A program made the translations under genes and the position numbers. A stretch of 64,000 nucleotides of DNA from NCBI RefSeq assembly GCF_024519155.1, contig NZ_JANIFJ010000001.1:930001-994000 (forward strand), in the 5' to 3' direction. The first letter of the stretch is position 1; every line of letters begins with the position of its first letter. The notes beneath the pieces were generated by a model that did not search any database, was not told the origin of the DNA, and saw nothing but the letters and a program-made list of their open reading frames with translations. The DNA comes from Mangrovibrevibacter kandeliae (GTDB lineage Bacteria; Pseudomonadota; Alphaproteobacteria; Rhizobiales; Rhizobiaceae). Positions 34,704-43,398 of this stretch are shown here, piece after piece.

Positions 34704-35810
34704 ATGACCAGTCCTGCTACCGTCGACGACAGCCGCTACCTCTCGGCACGCCAGCATTCCGGCGAGGCCGACCGCACCGCGATCCGGCTGTGGCTCTATA
34801 TCGTCGCGGCGGTGATCGTCGCGCTCGTGCTGGTCGGCGGCGCGACCCGGCTCACCGAGTCCGGCCTTTCGATCACCGAGTGGAAGCCGGTTCACGGCGT
34901 GATTCCGCCGCTGTCGGATGACGAATGGCAGGACGAGTTCACGCGCTACCAGCAGATCCCGCAATATCAGGCTTTGAACGCCGACATGAATCTCGACGGC
35001 TTCAAGACGATCTACTGGTGGGAGTGGACGCACCGGCTGCTGGCCCGCGGCGTCGGCGTTGTCTTCGCCCTGCCGCTCCTGTTCTTCTGGGTGAGCGGGC
35101 GCATCGAACCTTTTCTAAAGCCTCGTCTTCTGGGGATCCTCCTGCTTGGAGGCCTGCAGGGCGCCGTCGGCTGGTGGATGGTCGCCTCCGGGCTCGTGGC
35201 GCGCACCGAAGTCAGCCAGTACCGCCTCGCCATCCACCTGACGCTCGCCTGCCTCATCTTCACCGCCACGCTCTGGGTCGCGCGCGGGCTCGCGCCGCAC
35301 GCGGATGACCGCACGCCCTCGCGCCATTCGGCGAAGGTCGGGGCGCTCCTGACGCTGCTGGCGCTTTGCCAGATCTATCTCGGCGGGCTCGTCGCCGGCC
35401 TGCGGGCCGGGCTCACCTTCAACACCTGGCCGCTGATGGACGGGCAGCTCGTGCCAGCCGGCCTCTTCGTCATGTCGCCGTGGTGGCGCAACCTGTTCGA
35501 GAACGTCATGACCGTGCAGTTCGTGCACCGCTGCGGCGCTTACCTGCTGCTGACCGTCGCCGTTCTGCACGCCGTCGCGGCCTGGGCGCAGGCGCCGGGA
35601 AGCACGCATGCGCGCCGCGCAACGGTGCTGGCGCTGCTCGTGGCGGGACAGGCAAGCCTCGGCATCACCACGCTGCTCTTGCAGGTGCCGATCGGCTGGG
35701 CGCTCTTGCATCAGGCCGGAGCGTTGCTCGTGCTCGGCTTTGCCGTTGCGCACTGGCGCGGGCTGGCGGGGCCGTACCCGCAGGTGTTCCGGCTGGCCGT
35801 GCGCAGCTGA
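34704..35810 (+). CDS. ctaA: Haem A synthase (Cox15/CtaA type 2)
   Basis: A 368-residue inner-membrane enzyme that oxidises haem O to haem A for aa3 oxidase. About eight membrane helices are visible. The paired histidine motifs are present: [10 protein letters not shown], the AIHLTLA helix, QFVHRCGAY and [26 protein letters not shown] in the first loop is diagnostic. ATG 34704 was chosen because the first helix starts about 27 residues later, as in relatives; an open frame further upstream adds low-quality sequence. Confidence 0.95.
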   Translation: MTSPATVDDSRYLSARQHSGEADRTAIRLWLYIVAAVIVALVLVGGATRLTESGLSITEWKPVHGVIPPLSDDEWQDEFTRYQQIPQYQALNADMNLDGFKTIYWWEWTHRLLARGVGVVFALPLLFFWVSGRIEPFLKPRLLGILLLGGLQGAVGWWMVASGLVARTEVSQYRLAIHLTLACLIFTATLWVARGLAPHADDRTPSRHSAKVGALLTLLALCQIYLGGLVAGLRAGLTFNTWPLMDGQLVPAGLFVMSPWWRNLFENVMTVQFVHRCGAYLLLTVAVLHAVAAWAQAPGSTHARRATVLALLVAGQASLGITTLLLQVPIGWALLHQAGALLVLGFAVAHWRGLAGPYPQVFRLAVRS

Positions 35811-35894
35811 CGGACGGCGGCCCGCAGCCCGCAGCCCGACGGATGCGCGCCAGGTCAGGTCATCATCGATGCGCGGTCGAGGAGGGAGCAAGGA

Positions 35895-36956
35895 ATGAGC
35901 CGCTTCTGGAGCGCGACGACACATCGCCTTGAGCCCTATGTGCCGGGAGAGCAGCCCCGCATTGCCGGCCTCATCAAGCTCAACACCAACGAGAGCCCCT
36001 TCGAGCCCTCGCCGGCGGTGCGCGACGCGATCGCGGCGGCGGCGGCCGAGAGCCTGCGGCTCTACCCGGACCCGGCCGCGACGGCGCTGCGCGAGGCGCT
36101 GGCCGCCCATCACGGCGTCAGGTCGGACGAGGTCTTCGTCGGCAACGGCTCGGACGAGGTGCTGGCGCACACCTTCGCTGCCCTTCTGCGGCACGAGCGG
36201 CCGCTGCTGTTTCCGGACGTCACCTACAGCTTCTATCCCGTCTATTGCGGCCTCTTCGGTATCGCGCACGAGACGGTGCCGCTGGACGAGGGCCTGCGCA
36301 TCCGCGTCGACGACTACCGGCGCGAGGCGGGCGCGGTGATCCTCGCCAATCCGAATGCCCCGACCGGCATCGCGCTCGACCGCAAGTCCATCGCGGCGCT
36401 GCTCGCGGCGCAGCCCGACGTCCCGGTGGTGATCGACGAGGCCTATGTCGACTTTGGCGGCGAGACGGCCATCCCGCTCGTCGCCGACCATCCGAACCTC
36501 CTCGTGGTGCGCACGATGTCGAAGTCGCGCGCGCTCGCCGGGCTGCGCGTCGGCTACGCCATTGGTGACAGGGCTCTGATCGAGGGGCTGACCCGCGTCA
36601 AGGACAGCTTCAACTCGTATCCGCTCGGCCGGCCGGCGCAAGCCGGCGCCATCGCTTCGATCGCCGACGACGAGGCGTTCCGACGGGGCGTCGCGACGAT
36701 CCTCGCCAATCGCGAGAGGATGCGGCGGGGGCTCGATGAGCGCGGTTTCGAGGTGCTGCCGTCGGCGGCGAATTTCGTCTTCGCGCGCCATCCCGCCTGG
36801 CCGGGCGCGGCGCTCGCGGCCGCGCTGCGCGAGCGCGCGGTGCTGGTGCGCCATTTCGCCAAGCCGCGGATCGCGGACTTCCTTCGCATCACCGTCGGGA
36901 GCGGCGAGGAGGTCGCCCGGCTGCTGAGCGAGCTCGACGCGATCCTTCGAGCCTGA
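35895..36956 (+). CDS. hisC: Histidinol-phosphate aminotransferase
   Basis: A 353-residue class II PLP aminotransferase that converts imidazole acetol phosphate to histidinol phosphate. N-terminal [17 protein letters not shown] (substrate/PLP site), DEAYVDF and [16 protein letters not shown] with Schiff-base Lys210 are all present. An alternative is a second HisC paralogue used for phenylalanine or tyrosine transamination. It is monocistronic, with AGGGAG ahead of the ATG. Confidence 0.9.
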   Translation: MSRFWSATTHRLEPYVPGEQPRIAGLIKLNTNESPFEPSPAVRDAIAAAAAESLRLYPDPAATALREALAAHHGVRSDEVFVGNGSDEVLAHTFAALLRHERPLLFPDVTYSFYPVYCGLFGIAHETVPLDEGLRIRVDDYRREAGAVILANPNAPTGIALDRKSIAALLAAQPDVPVVIDEAYVDFGGETAIPLVADHPNLLVVRTMSKSRALAGLRVGYAIGDRALIEGLTRVKDSFNSYPLGRPAQAGAIASIADDEAFRRGVATILANRERMRRGLDERGFEVLPSAANFVFARHPAWPGAALAAALRERAVLVRHFAKPRIADFLRITVGSGEEVARLLSELDAILRA

Positions 36957-36984
36957 CGACCGCCCGCCGTCGGGCCCTCCGGGA

Positions 36985-38040
36985 TCAGGGGAACAGCGGC
37001 AGCTGCTCGATGCCCGTCGTCTCCTCGATGCCATAGGCCACGTTGAAGTTCTGCAGGGCCTGGCCGGCCGAGCCCTTCACGAGGTTGTCGAGCGTCGAGA
37101 TGACGATGGCGCGGCCGGGGATGCGATCCGGCACGACGTTGATGACGACGTAGTTCGAGCCGCGCACCATCTGCGTCTGCGGCAGCACGCCTTCCTCGGC
37201 GATGGTGACGAAGGGCTCGGCCGCGTAGGTTTCGACAAGCCGCTCGCGTAGCGTCTTCCAGGTCGCGCCCTCGGCGAGGCGGACATAGGTCGTGCAGAGC
37301 TCGCCGCGGCTCATCGGGATGAGGTGGGGCGTGAAGTTGACCCGCAGGTCCGCGAGCCCGGCCGCCTTGCCGACCTCCTGCTCGATCTCGGCCATGTGCC
37401 GGTGCTTGCCGACCGAGTAGGGCGACAGGCCTTCGCCGGCCTCGCAGAAGAGGGTGTTCTCCTTGAGCCCGCGGCCGGCGCCCGACACGCCCGACTTGGC
37501 GTCGATCACGATGTCGGTCGCATCGATGAGGTCGGCGCCGGCGAGCGGCAGCAGCGCGAGCAGCACCGCCGTCGGATAGCAGCCGGGGCAGGCGATCAGC
37601 CGGGCATCGGCGATCTGCGACCGATAGACCTCGGTGAGGCCGTAGACCGCCTCCTCCTGCAGGTCGAGCGCGGTGTGGTCGAGCCCGTACCATTCCTTGT
37701 AGACGGCAGGATCGCGCAGCCGGAAATCGGCGGACATGTCGATCACCTTCACACCCGGATGCTCGTCGAGCAGCCGCTTGGTGATCGCCTGCGTGGTGCC
37801 GTGCGGCAGGCCGCAGAACACCGCGTCGACCGAGCCCCAGTCCGCCGCCTCGATGGTGACGAGATCGGGGAGGTCGAGATGGGAAAGATGGCGGAACACG
37901 GCGCGCATCGGCTTGCCGGCATGGCTGTTGGCCGTCAGCAGCGCGATCTCGATGTGGGGATGGCGTGCGGCCAGGCGCACCAGATCCGCGCCCGTATAGC
38001 CGCTGGCGCCGAGGACGCCGATCCTGATCTTGTCCGCCAT
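36985..38040 (-). CDS. argC: N-acetyl-gamma-glutamyl-phosphate reductase
   Basis: A 351-residue NADPH-dependent reductase for the third step of arginine synthesis. GASGYTGADL binds the cofactor; the catalytic cysteine is Cys154 in CPGCYPTA; the late HPHIPM-like region (FTPHLIPMSRGE) is conserved. ATG 38040 is preferred to the upstream GTG at 38049 because GGAG sits 8 bases ahead of it and MADKIRIGVLG is the expected N-terminus. It is followed upstream by speB, rpsI and rplM on the same strand, the usual rhizobial order. Confidence 0.95.
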   Translation of the reverse strand: MADKIRIGVLGASGYTGADLVRLAARHPHIEIALLTANSHAGKPMRAVFRHLSHLDLPDLVTIEAADWGSVDAVFCGLPHGTTQAITKRLLDEHPGVKVIDMSADFRLRDPAVYKEWYGLDHTALDLQEEAVYGLTEVYRSQIADARLIACPGCYPTAVLLALLPLAGADLIDATDIVIDAKSGVSGAGRGLKENTLFCEAGEGLSPYSVGKHRHMAEIEQEVGKAAGLADLRVNFTPHLIPMSRGELCTTYVRLAEGATWKTLRERLVETYAAEPFVTIAEEGVLPQTQMVRGSNYVVINVVPDRIPGRAIVISTLDNLVKGSAGQALQNFNVAYGIEETTGIEQLPLFP

Positions 38041-38109
38041 GGAAAGCACTCCGCTGTCACGAGCCCGCTCCTGAGCCCGGCAGCGATGTAATCCCTTGCG
38101 GGCGCGATG

Positions 38110-39060
38110 TCAGCCCTTCGCCTTGCGCTCGGCAAGGAGGCCGATGAGGTACATCGCGACCGTCGCGCCGGCGATCGCGGTCATGTCGGCATGGTCGTAG
38201 GGCGGCGACACCTCCACGACGTCGGCGCCGACGATGTCGAGCGCGCCGAGCTTGTGCAGCACCGCCAGCATCTTCGCGCTGGACGGCCCGCCGGCGACCG
38301 GCGTGCCGGTCCCCGGTGCGAAGGCGACGTCCAGGCAGTCGATGTCGAAGGTGAGGTAGACCTTGCGGCCGCCGACGCGTGCCCTGATCCGTTCGGCGAT
38401 GGCGACGCTCGTCATGTCCTCGACGGCGTTGCCGTGGATGATCTCAATGCCGAGATCGTCGGGCGCATGGGTGCGGATGCCGACCTGAATCGACGCGGTG
38501 GGGTCGATCAGCCGCTCCGGCACGGCGGCGGTGACGAAGGAGCCGTGGTCGACGCGACCCTCCGCCGTCTCCCACGTGTCCTGGTGAGCGTCGAAATGGA
38601 CGAGCGCGAGAGGCCCGTGCGTCTCGGCGTGGGCCTGCAGCAGCGGATAGGTGATCGAATGGTCGCCGCCGAGCGTCAGGAGGAAGCCGGTCTTCCTCAG
38701 GATCGCCGCGGCTTCGGCTCGGATCGCCGCGTGCGCCTGGTCGGGCTTGCGGTAGTCGAGCAGGCAGTCGCCGTAGTCGACCACCGAGAGCTTCTCGAAG
38801 AGGTCGCGTCCGAAGGGATATTGCGGGTCGTTGTCGAAGATCATCGAGGCGCGCCGCAGCGCCTGCGGCCCGAAGCGGGCGCCCGGCCGGTTCGAGACGA
38901 GCCCGTCGAAGGGCACGCCCCAGACGGTGACGTCGGCGGCCTCGGCGCTCTTGGTGAGGCGGCGGCGCAGGAAGGAGGGCACGCCGGCATAGGTCGGGTC
39001 GGTCGCGGCGCCGAGGAGACCCTCGGCGGTGAAGGCGTGGTCGATGGTCTTGGCGGGCAT
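38110..39060 (-). CDS. speB: Agmatinase (ureohydrolase family)
   Basis: A 316-residue manganese ureohydrolase that converts agmatine to putrescine and urea. Metal motifs are complete: GGDHSITYPLL, HFDAHQDTWE and TFDIDCLDVAFAPG. Related guanidine-type ureohydrolases cannot be fully excluded. It lies 69 bases upstream of argC on the same strand; polyamine and arginine metabolism are thus adjacent. Confidence 0.9.
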   Translation of the reverse strand: MPAKTIDHAFTAEGLLGAATDPTYAGVPSFLRRRLTKSAEAADVTVWGVPFDGLVSNRPGARFGPQALRRASMIFDNDPQYPFGRDLFEKLSVVDYGDCLLDYRKPDQAHAAIRAEAAAILRKTGFLLTLGGDHSITYPLLQAHAETHGPLALVHFDAHQDTWETAEGRVDHGSFVTAAVPERLIDPTASIQVGIRTHAPDDLGIEIIHGNAVEDMTSVAIAERIRARVGGRKVYLTFDIDCLDVAFAPGTGTPVAGGPSSAKMLAVLHKLGALDIVGADVVEVSPPYDHADMTAIAGATVAMYLIGLLAERKAKG

Positions 39061-39144
39061 GGCGTCACCGGTGCGTCTGAGGCAACGACGAGCTAGCGCA
39101 AGGGCGAGGCGGCGTGAAGGGCCCGATCAGCGTCGCGGCCAACG

Positions 39145-39408
39145 CTACCGCCCGTGCAGGAGGCGGACGATGGCGACGTGCCCCGAGAACACGCGATAGA
39201 TCGCGGCATAGGGGGAGCCGGTGATCGGCAACTCGCGGGTCTGCGGCGCGCGGCCGCTACGGCCCAGCTTCTCGAACGCCCCGAGCCGTGAAACCCTATC
39301 GCCGATTCGCTCGAGCAGGTGCCGCGCCGCCTGCGGACGATCGACCTCGACGGCATCGACAATGTCGAGGAGATCGTTCCGGGCGCGCTTCCACCACTTA
39401 TCCTGCAC
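39145..39408 (-). CDS. RelE/ParE-family toxin
   Basis: An 87-residue toxin of the RelE/ParE superfamily. Typical pattern: an N-terminal helical hairpin (KRARNDLLDIVDAVEVDRPQ), the R(E)LPI-type strand and a C-terminal VAIVRLLHGR. ParE members poison gyrase and RelE members cut mRNA; which applies is not clear. Its start overlaps the antitoxin gene end by 11 bases, the classic coupled arrangement. It is inserted between speB and rpsI. Confidence 0.87.
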   Translation of the reverse strand: MQDKWWKRARNDLLDIVDAVEVDRPQAARHLLERIGDRVSRLGAFEKLGRSGRAPQTRELPITGSPYAAIYRVFSGHVAIVRLLHGR

Positions 39409-39691
39409 GCTTGCCGGCCTGCGACAGGCGCGACTCCAGCCGCTCTCGCGCCTCGGACATCACATCCTCATGCGCGACGAACTCGGCGCCCGGCTCGTCC
39501 ATCTCGCGCAGCGCCGACTCGACCTCGTCGCGGAACCAAGCGTCGTAGCCCTTGGGCTCGGTCTCGCGCTGCACGAACGCGGCGATCATCTGGAGAAGCA
39601 GCGAGGGGCGGTCGGCATGCCCCTTCTCCCGCGCGAGCTCGTCGAGCGCGCCCGCCGTCTCGTCGTCGATCTCAACCTCGATGCTGATCAT
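39398..39691 (-). CDS. Antitoxin with ribbon-helix-helix-type N-terminus
   Basis: A 97-residue acidic protein that precedes and overlaps the ParE-like toxin gene. The N-terminal EVEIDDETAGALDELAREKG resembles a ParD/CopG-like ribbon-helix-helix DNA-binding segment, and the acidic C-terminal half should wrap the toxin. It probably represses its own promoter together with the toxin. The overlap and order make the antitoxin role likely even though overall similarity is weak. Confidence 0.8.
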   Translation of the reverse strand: MISIEVEIDDETAGALDELAREKGHADRPSLLLQMIAAFVQRETEPKGYDAWFRDEVESALREMDEPGAEFVAHEDVMSEARERLESRLSQAGKRAG

Positions 39692-39817
39692 GCGCGCAGT
39701 CTCCGGGAGCCTTCAGACGAGGATAGGGCTTCCGAAGCCGATGCGCCACTTCGTGTGAGACGTAGATAATTCTGGCCACCCCAAGGACCGAACCCTCAGC
39801 TGGCCACATCCCCACAA

Positions 39818-39845
39818 CGAAACGGCCGGGCGTGAGCCCGGCCGT
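39818..39845 (-). terminator. Rho-independent terminator of rplM-rpsI
   Basis: On the minus strand ACGGCCGGGC pairs perfectly with GCCCGGCCGT around loop TCAC, followed by TTTCGTT. It begins about 30 bases after the rpsI stop and separates the ribosomal operon from the toxin-antitoxin pair. Confidence 0.8.
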
Positions 39846-39875
39846 CTGTGATGATGATGTGTCGATCCGAAGGGA

Positions 39876-40355
39876 TCAGCGCTTGGAGAACTGGAAGGAC
39901 CGACGGGCCTTCGCCTTGCCGTACTTCTTGCGCTCGACCGTACGGCTGTCGCGGGTGAGGAAGCCGCCCTTCTTGAGCACCGTGCGCAGGCCCGGCTCGT
40001 AGTAGGTCAGCGCCTTGGAGATGCCGTGGCGGACAGCGCCGGCCTGGCCGGAGAGGCCGCCGCCGGCGACCGTCGCGACGATGTCGAACTGGCCGTCGCG
40101 CTGGGCGGCGACGATCGGCTGGCGCAGCACCATCTGCAGCACCGGGCGGGCGAAGTACTCCGAGAAGTCCTTCTCGTTGATCAGGATGCGGCCGGAGCCC
40201 GGCTTCACCCAGACGCGGGCGACCGCGTCCTTCCGCTTGCCGGTCGCGTAGGCGCGGCCCTGGGCGTCGAGCTTCTGGACGTGCACGGGCGCGGCCTGCT
40301 CGTTGCCGCCGGCCGAGGCCGTCGAGAGATCCTGGAGCGAGGAGAGATCAGCCAT
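39876..40355 (-). CDS. rpsI: 30S ribosomal protein S9
   Basis: A 159-residue S9 with the alphaproteobacterial N-terminal extension of about 30 residues. The core motifs [14 protein letters not shown] and the C-terminal [26 protein letters not shown] (landmarks DSRxVERKK and the terminal FSKR) are intact; the basic tail contacts P-site tRNA. Its start overlaps the rplM stop by one base, giving the universal rplM-rpsI pair. Confidence 0.98.
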   Translation of the reverse strand: MADLSSLQDLSTASAGGNEQAAPVHVQKLDAQGRAYATGKRKDAVARVWVKPGSGRILINEKDFSEYFARPVLQMVLRQPIVAAQRDGQFDIVATVAGGGLSGQAGAVRHGISKALTYYEPGLRTVLKKGGFLTRDSRTVERKKYGKAKARRSFQFSKR

Positions 40356-40819
40356 TATGCGGCCCTCGAATTCTTGATGTTGAGTGCCTTCACGTCGAGC
40401 ACTTCCGGGTTCTGGGCCTGGTGCGGATGCTCTGCGCCGGCATAGACGCGCAGGTTCTTCAGCTGGCGACGGCCGAGCGGCCCGCGCGGCAGCATGCGCT
40501 CCACGGCCTTCTCGACGACGCGCTCGGGGAAGCGGCCCTCGAGGATCTCGCGCGCCTTGCGCTCCTTGATCCCGCCGATATAGCCGGTGTGCCAGTAGTA
40601 GGTCTTGTCGGTGTACTTCTTGCCGGTGAAGTGCACCTTGTCCGCGTTGACGATGATGATGTTGTCACCGTCGTCGACGTGCGGCGTGAAGGTCGGCTTG
40701 TGCTTGCCGCGGAGGCGAAGCGCAACGAGGGAGGCGAGGCGGCCGACGACGAGCCCTTCGGCGTCGATCAGGATCCACTTCTTCTCCACCGTCTCGTTCT
40801 TCTGCGAGAAGGTCTTCAT
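40355..40819 (-). CDS. rplM: 50S ribosomal protein L13
   Basis: A 154-residue L13, an early assembly protein of the large subunit. Landmarks are [35 protein letters not shown] and [23 protein letters not shown]. The ATG gives the standard MKTFSQKNE start of relatives. The 5' leader of about 85 bases contains a hairpin with a T-run, and a sigma-70-type promoter lies upstream. Confidence 0.98.
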   Translation of the reverse strand: MKTFSQKNETVEKKWILIDAEGLVVGRLASLVALRLRGKHKPTFTPHVDDGDNIIIVNADKVHFTGKKYTDKTYYWHTGYIGGIKERKAREILEGRFPERVVEKAVERMLPRGPLGRRQLKNLRVYAGAEHPHQAQNPEVLDVKALNIKNSRAA

Positions 40820-40870
40820 GTCAGGTCCTTGCGAAAGCGAAACGTCTGCGGACGTCTCGGTCCGCACAAG

Positions 40871-40893
40871 AAAAGGCGGCCTCCATGGGCCGC
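40871..40893 (-). promoter_or_regulatory. Leader hairpin with T-run before rplM (attenuator candidate)
   Basis: On the minus strand GCGGCC/GGCCGC encloses loop CATGGA and is followed by C then TTTT. It lies between the proposed promoter and the rplM start, so it could act as an attenuator or L13-type autoregulatory leader. The stem is short (6 bp). Confidence 0.5.
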
Positions 40894-40907
40894 ACTTCCT
40901 GCGCCGG

Positions 40908-40936
40908 CTTGTACGGCCTGTGCCTTGCACCGTCAA
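40908..40936 (-). promoter_or_regulatory. Sigma-70-type promoter of rplM-rpsI
   Basis: TTGACG (40936-40931) and TACAAG (40913-40908) are spaced by 17 bases on the minus strand, about 85 bases before rplM. The AT-rich stretch upstream (40940-41020) contrasts with the surrounding GC and would suit a strong ribosomal promoter. Confidence 0.55.
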
Positions 40937-41027
40937 GACACCGTATTTGCGATCATGGACGCGAAAGTATCGTCAAATCAGTAACTTATCTAATGAGGTA
41001 ATATAGTACCAGAAGAAATTGTGCTCG

Positions 41028-41459
41028 TCAGCCGCGCTCGTGCGGAAGGGCGTAGGTTGCGACCGCGTGCGCCGCGAGCTCATCGTCGCCCTCCGGCCGC
41101 ACGGCGATGTCGGAGACCGCGAGGCGGCGGCCGAGCTTCAGGAGCCGCGCCTCGGCGAGGAGCGGGCCCGGGCGCGGACGGCGCAGGAAGTTGATCGTCA
41201 TGTTGGTCGTCACCGCGAGGGCGACCGGGCCGACATGGGCGAGGACCACCGCGTAGGCCGCATAATCGGCGAGGGCGAAGAGGCTCGGACCGGAGACGGT
41301 GCCGCCCGGCCGCAGGTCCCGCTCGTCCGGCGCAAACCGCAGCACGGCCGTCCCCGAGCGCACCTCCGCCACGATGATCTCCCGCCCGGCGTGGCGCATC
41401 TGCGGGAACTCCAGCGCCAGGAAGGCGTCCACGTCATCCCGATCCATCAATGGCAGCAT
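41028..41459 (-). CDS. PaaI-type hotdog thioesterase
   Basis: A 143-residue hotdog-fold acyl-CoA thioesterase. The core GGTVSGPSLFALADYAAYAVVLAHVG corresponds to the catalytic helix of the PaaI family, with Asp in place of the usual catalytic acid, and TNMTINFLRRP forms the next strand. AAGGAG ahead of ATG 41459 selects this start. It sits upstream of rplM on the same strand, as in rhizobia, and is divergent from metY. Acyl substrate unknown. Confidence 0.88.
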   Translation of the reverse strand: MLPLMDRDDVDAFLALEFPQMRHAGREIIVAEVRSGTAVLRFAPDERDLRPGGTVSGPSLFALADYAAYAVVLAHVGPVALAVTTNMTINFLRRPRPGPLLAEARLLKLGRRLAVSDIAVRPEGDDELAAHAVATYALPHERG

Positions 41460-41472
41460 GGGCTCTCCTTCC

Positions 41473-41531
41473 CGCTCGTGACGCGAGCGTATAGACATTG
41501 CGGAAGATGCGCAGGCCAGGGACGAGCCTGG
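41473..41531. promoter_or_regulatory. Two small hairpins in the thioesterase-metY divergent region
   Basis: CGCTCG/CGAGCG (41473-41489, 5-base loop) and CCAGG/CCTGG (41516-41531, 6-base loop) lie in this 105-base region. The second falls in the metY leader. The SAM-II riboswitch consensus common before methionine genes in this class was looked for and is not present. Confidence 0.3.
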
Positions 41532-41564
41532 TGGAGGAGGCGCGGGCGACAGGAGGAGAGCACC

Positions 41565-42845
41565 ATGGACAGAGCACCCGGTTTCGATACCCTTGCCGTG
41601 CATGCCGGGGCCCAACCCGATCCGGCGACCGGCGCGCGGGCGACCCCGATCTATCAGACGACGTCCTTCGTGTTCGACGATGTCGACCATGCCGCGGCGC
41701 TGTTCGGACTGCAGCAGTTCGGCAATATCTACACCCGCATCATGAATCCGACGCAGGCCGTCCTGGAGGAGCGCGTTGCGGCGCTGGAGGGCGGCACGGC
41801 GGCGCTGGCCGTCGCCTCGGGCCATGCCGCCCAGCTCCTGATCTTCCACGCGCTGATGCAGCCGGGCGACGAATTCGTCGCCTCCCGCCGGCTCTACGGC
41901 GGCTCGATCAATCAGTTCGGACACGCCTTCAAGTCCTTCGACTGGCACGTCAAATGGGCCGATCCCGACGACCTGTCGTCGTTCGAGCAGGCGATCTCGG
42001 AGAAGACGCGCGCGATCTTCATCGAGTCGATCGCCAATCCCGGCGGCGTCGTCACCGACATCGCTGCGATCGCCGAGATCGCTCACCGGCACGGACTGCC
42101 GCTCATCGTCGACAACACGCTGGCGACGCCGTATCTCTGCCGGCCGATCGACCACGGAGCTGACATCGTCGTGCACTCCCTCACCAAGTTCATGGGCGGC
42201 CACGGCAACTCGATGGGCGGCGTCATCGTCGACGGCGGCACCTTCGACTGGTCGGCGTCAGGCCGTTACCCGGTGCTGTCGCAGCCCCGGCCGGAGTACA
42301 ACGGCGTCGTCCTCCACCAGACCTTCGGCAACTTCGCCTTCGCGATCGCCTGCCGGGTGCTCGGCCTGCGCGACCTCGGTCCGGCCATCTCGCCCTTCAA
42401 CGCCTTCATGATCCTGACCGGCATCGAGACCCTGCCGCTCCGGATGCAGCGCCACGCCGACAATGCTCGACGGGTCGCCGAGCACCTCGCGCGCCACGAG
42501 AAGGTCGCCTGGGTCTCTTATGCCGGGCTGGAAAGCGACCGGCACCATGCGCTGATGCAGCGCTACTGTCCGAAGGGCGCCGGCGCCGTGCTCACCTTCG
42601 GCCTCACGGGCGGCTATGACGCCGGCGTCGCGCTCGTGCAGGGCCTCGAGCTCTTCTCGCACCTCGCCAACATCGGCGACACGCGCTCGCTCGTTATCCA
42701 TCCGGCTTCGACGACACATCGCCAGCTCGCCGACGAGCAGAAGCTGTCTGCGGGCGCCGGGCCGGATGTGGTTCGTCTGTCGGTCGGCATCGAGGATGTC
42801 GAGGACATCATCGCCGATCTCGATCAGGCGCTGGCGAAGACCTGA
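41565..42845 (+). CDS. metY: O-acetylhomoserine sulfhydrylase (aminocarboxypropyltransferase)
   Basis: A 426-residue PLP enzyme of the Cys/Met-metabolism family that makes homocysteine from O-acetylhomoserine and sulfide. N-terminal [24 protein letters not shown], the PLP site [12 protein letters not shown] with Lys208, and [16 protein letters not shown] at the end are all MetY-like; length favours MetY over the shorter MetZ. AGGAGGAG lies 5 bases before the ATG, a strong ribosome binding site. Confidence 0.92.
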   Translation: MDRAPGFDTLAVHAGAQPDPATGARATPIYQTTSFVFDDVDHAAALFGLQQFGNIYTRIMNPTQAVLEERVAALEGGTAALAVASGHAAQLLIFHALMQPGDEFVASRRLYGGSINQFGHAFKSFDWHVKWADPDDLSSFEQAISEKTRAIFIESIANPGGVVTDIAAIAEIAHRHGLPLIVDNTLATPYLCRPIDHGADIVVHSLTKFMGGHGNSMGGVIVDGGTFDWSASGRYPVLSQPRPEYNGVVLHQTFGNFAFAIACRVLGLRDLGPAISPFNAFMILTGIETLPLRMQRHADNARRVAEHLARHEKVAWVSYAGLESDRHHALMQRYCPKGAGAVLTFGLTGGYDAGVALVQGLELFSHLANIGDTRSLVIHPASTTHRQLADEQKLSAGAGPDVVRLSVGIEDVEDIIADLDQALAKT

Positions 42846-42861
42846 CGCGGGGAGCGGAGGC

Positions 42862-43230
42862 ATGAGCAAGGATGCGGACCGGACATTCGCCCGGCTTCTC
42901 GTCATCGATCCCGCGACGGTTCCGGAGGAGGTGGGCGCGCCCGCACCGGATCGATTGATTGCCGGCAACCCGACCTTTCGGACTTGGAACGCCGAGGACG
43001 ACGGGCAGGACCTCTATGCCGGCCTGTGGGAGGCAACGCCCGGGGAGTGGCGCGTCGCGTATGACGAGTGGGAGTTCTTCCACGTCATCAGCGGCGTCTC
43101 CGAGCTGACGGAGGATGGCGGCGAGACGCTACGGCTGGAAGCCGGGAGCGTCATGGTGATCCGTCCAGGCTTCAGAGGGCGCTGGAAGGTCGTCGAGACC
43201 ACGCGAAAGAGCTATGTGATCAAGGTCTAG
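42862..43230 (+). CDS. Cupin-domain protein (cupin_3/DUF861)
   Basis: A 122-residue single cupin. LYAGLWEATPGEWRVAYDEWEFFHVISGVSEL and the second motif GSVMVIRPGFRGRWKVVETTRKSYVI (landmarks WEFFHVIxG and PGFxGxWxVxExxxKxY) match the DUF861 group, some of whose members bind small carbonyl or ureido compounds. The gene begins 16 bases after metY and is probably in its operon. Enzymatic role unknown. Confidence 0.86.
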   Translation: MSKDADRTFARLLVIDPATVPEEVGAPAPDRLIAGNPTFRTWNAEDDGQDLYAGLWEATPGEWRVAYDEWEFFHVISGVSELTEDGGETLRLEAGSVMVIRPGFRGRWKVVETTRKSYVIKV

Positions 43231-43398
43231 AGCGCTTCAGGGCCACGGGACCGTTCCGCCGGAGAATGTTTGGCGCGGGATCGGGGCCGCGAGGGTCGGC
43301 CCAGCGAGGCCGGGACGTCGTCCGACGCTTGCGGCCCGGTCGACTAAGGCCCGTGGGCGCTCAAGTTCCAGCGTGCGTTGGCTCGCTTTGTCTGAGCA

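Noticed and set aside
41460-41564. SAM-II riboswitch before metY
   Set aside because: The leader was read for the SAM-II pattern expected before methionine genes in alphaproteobacteria; neither its conserved core nor its pseudoknot arms are there, only two unrelated small hairpins.
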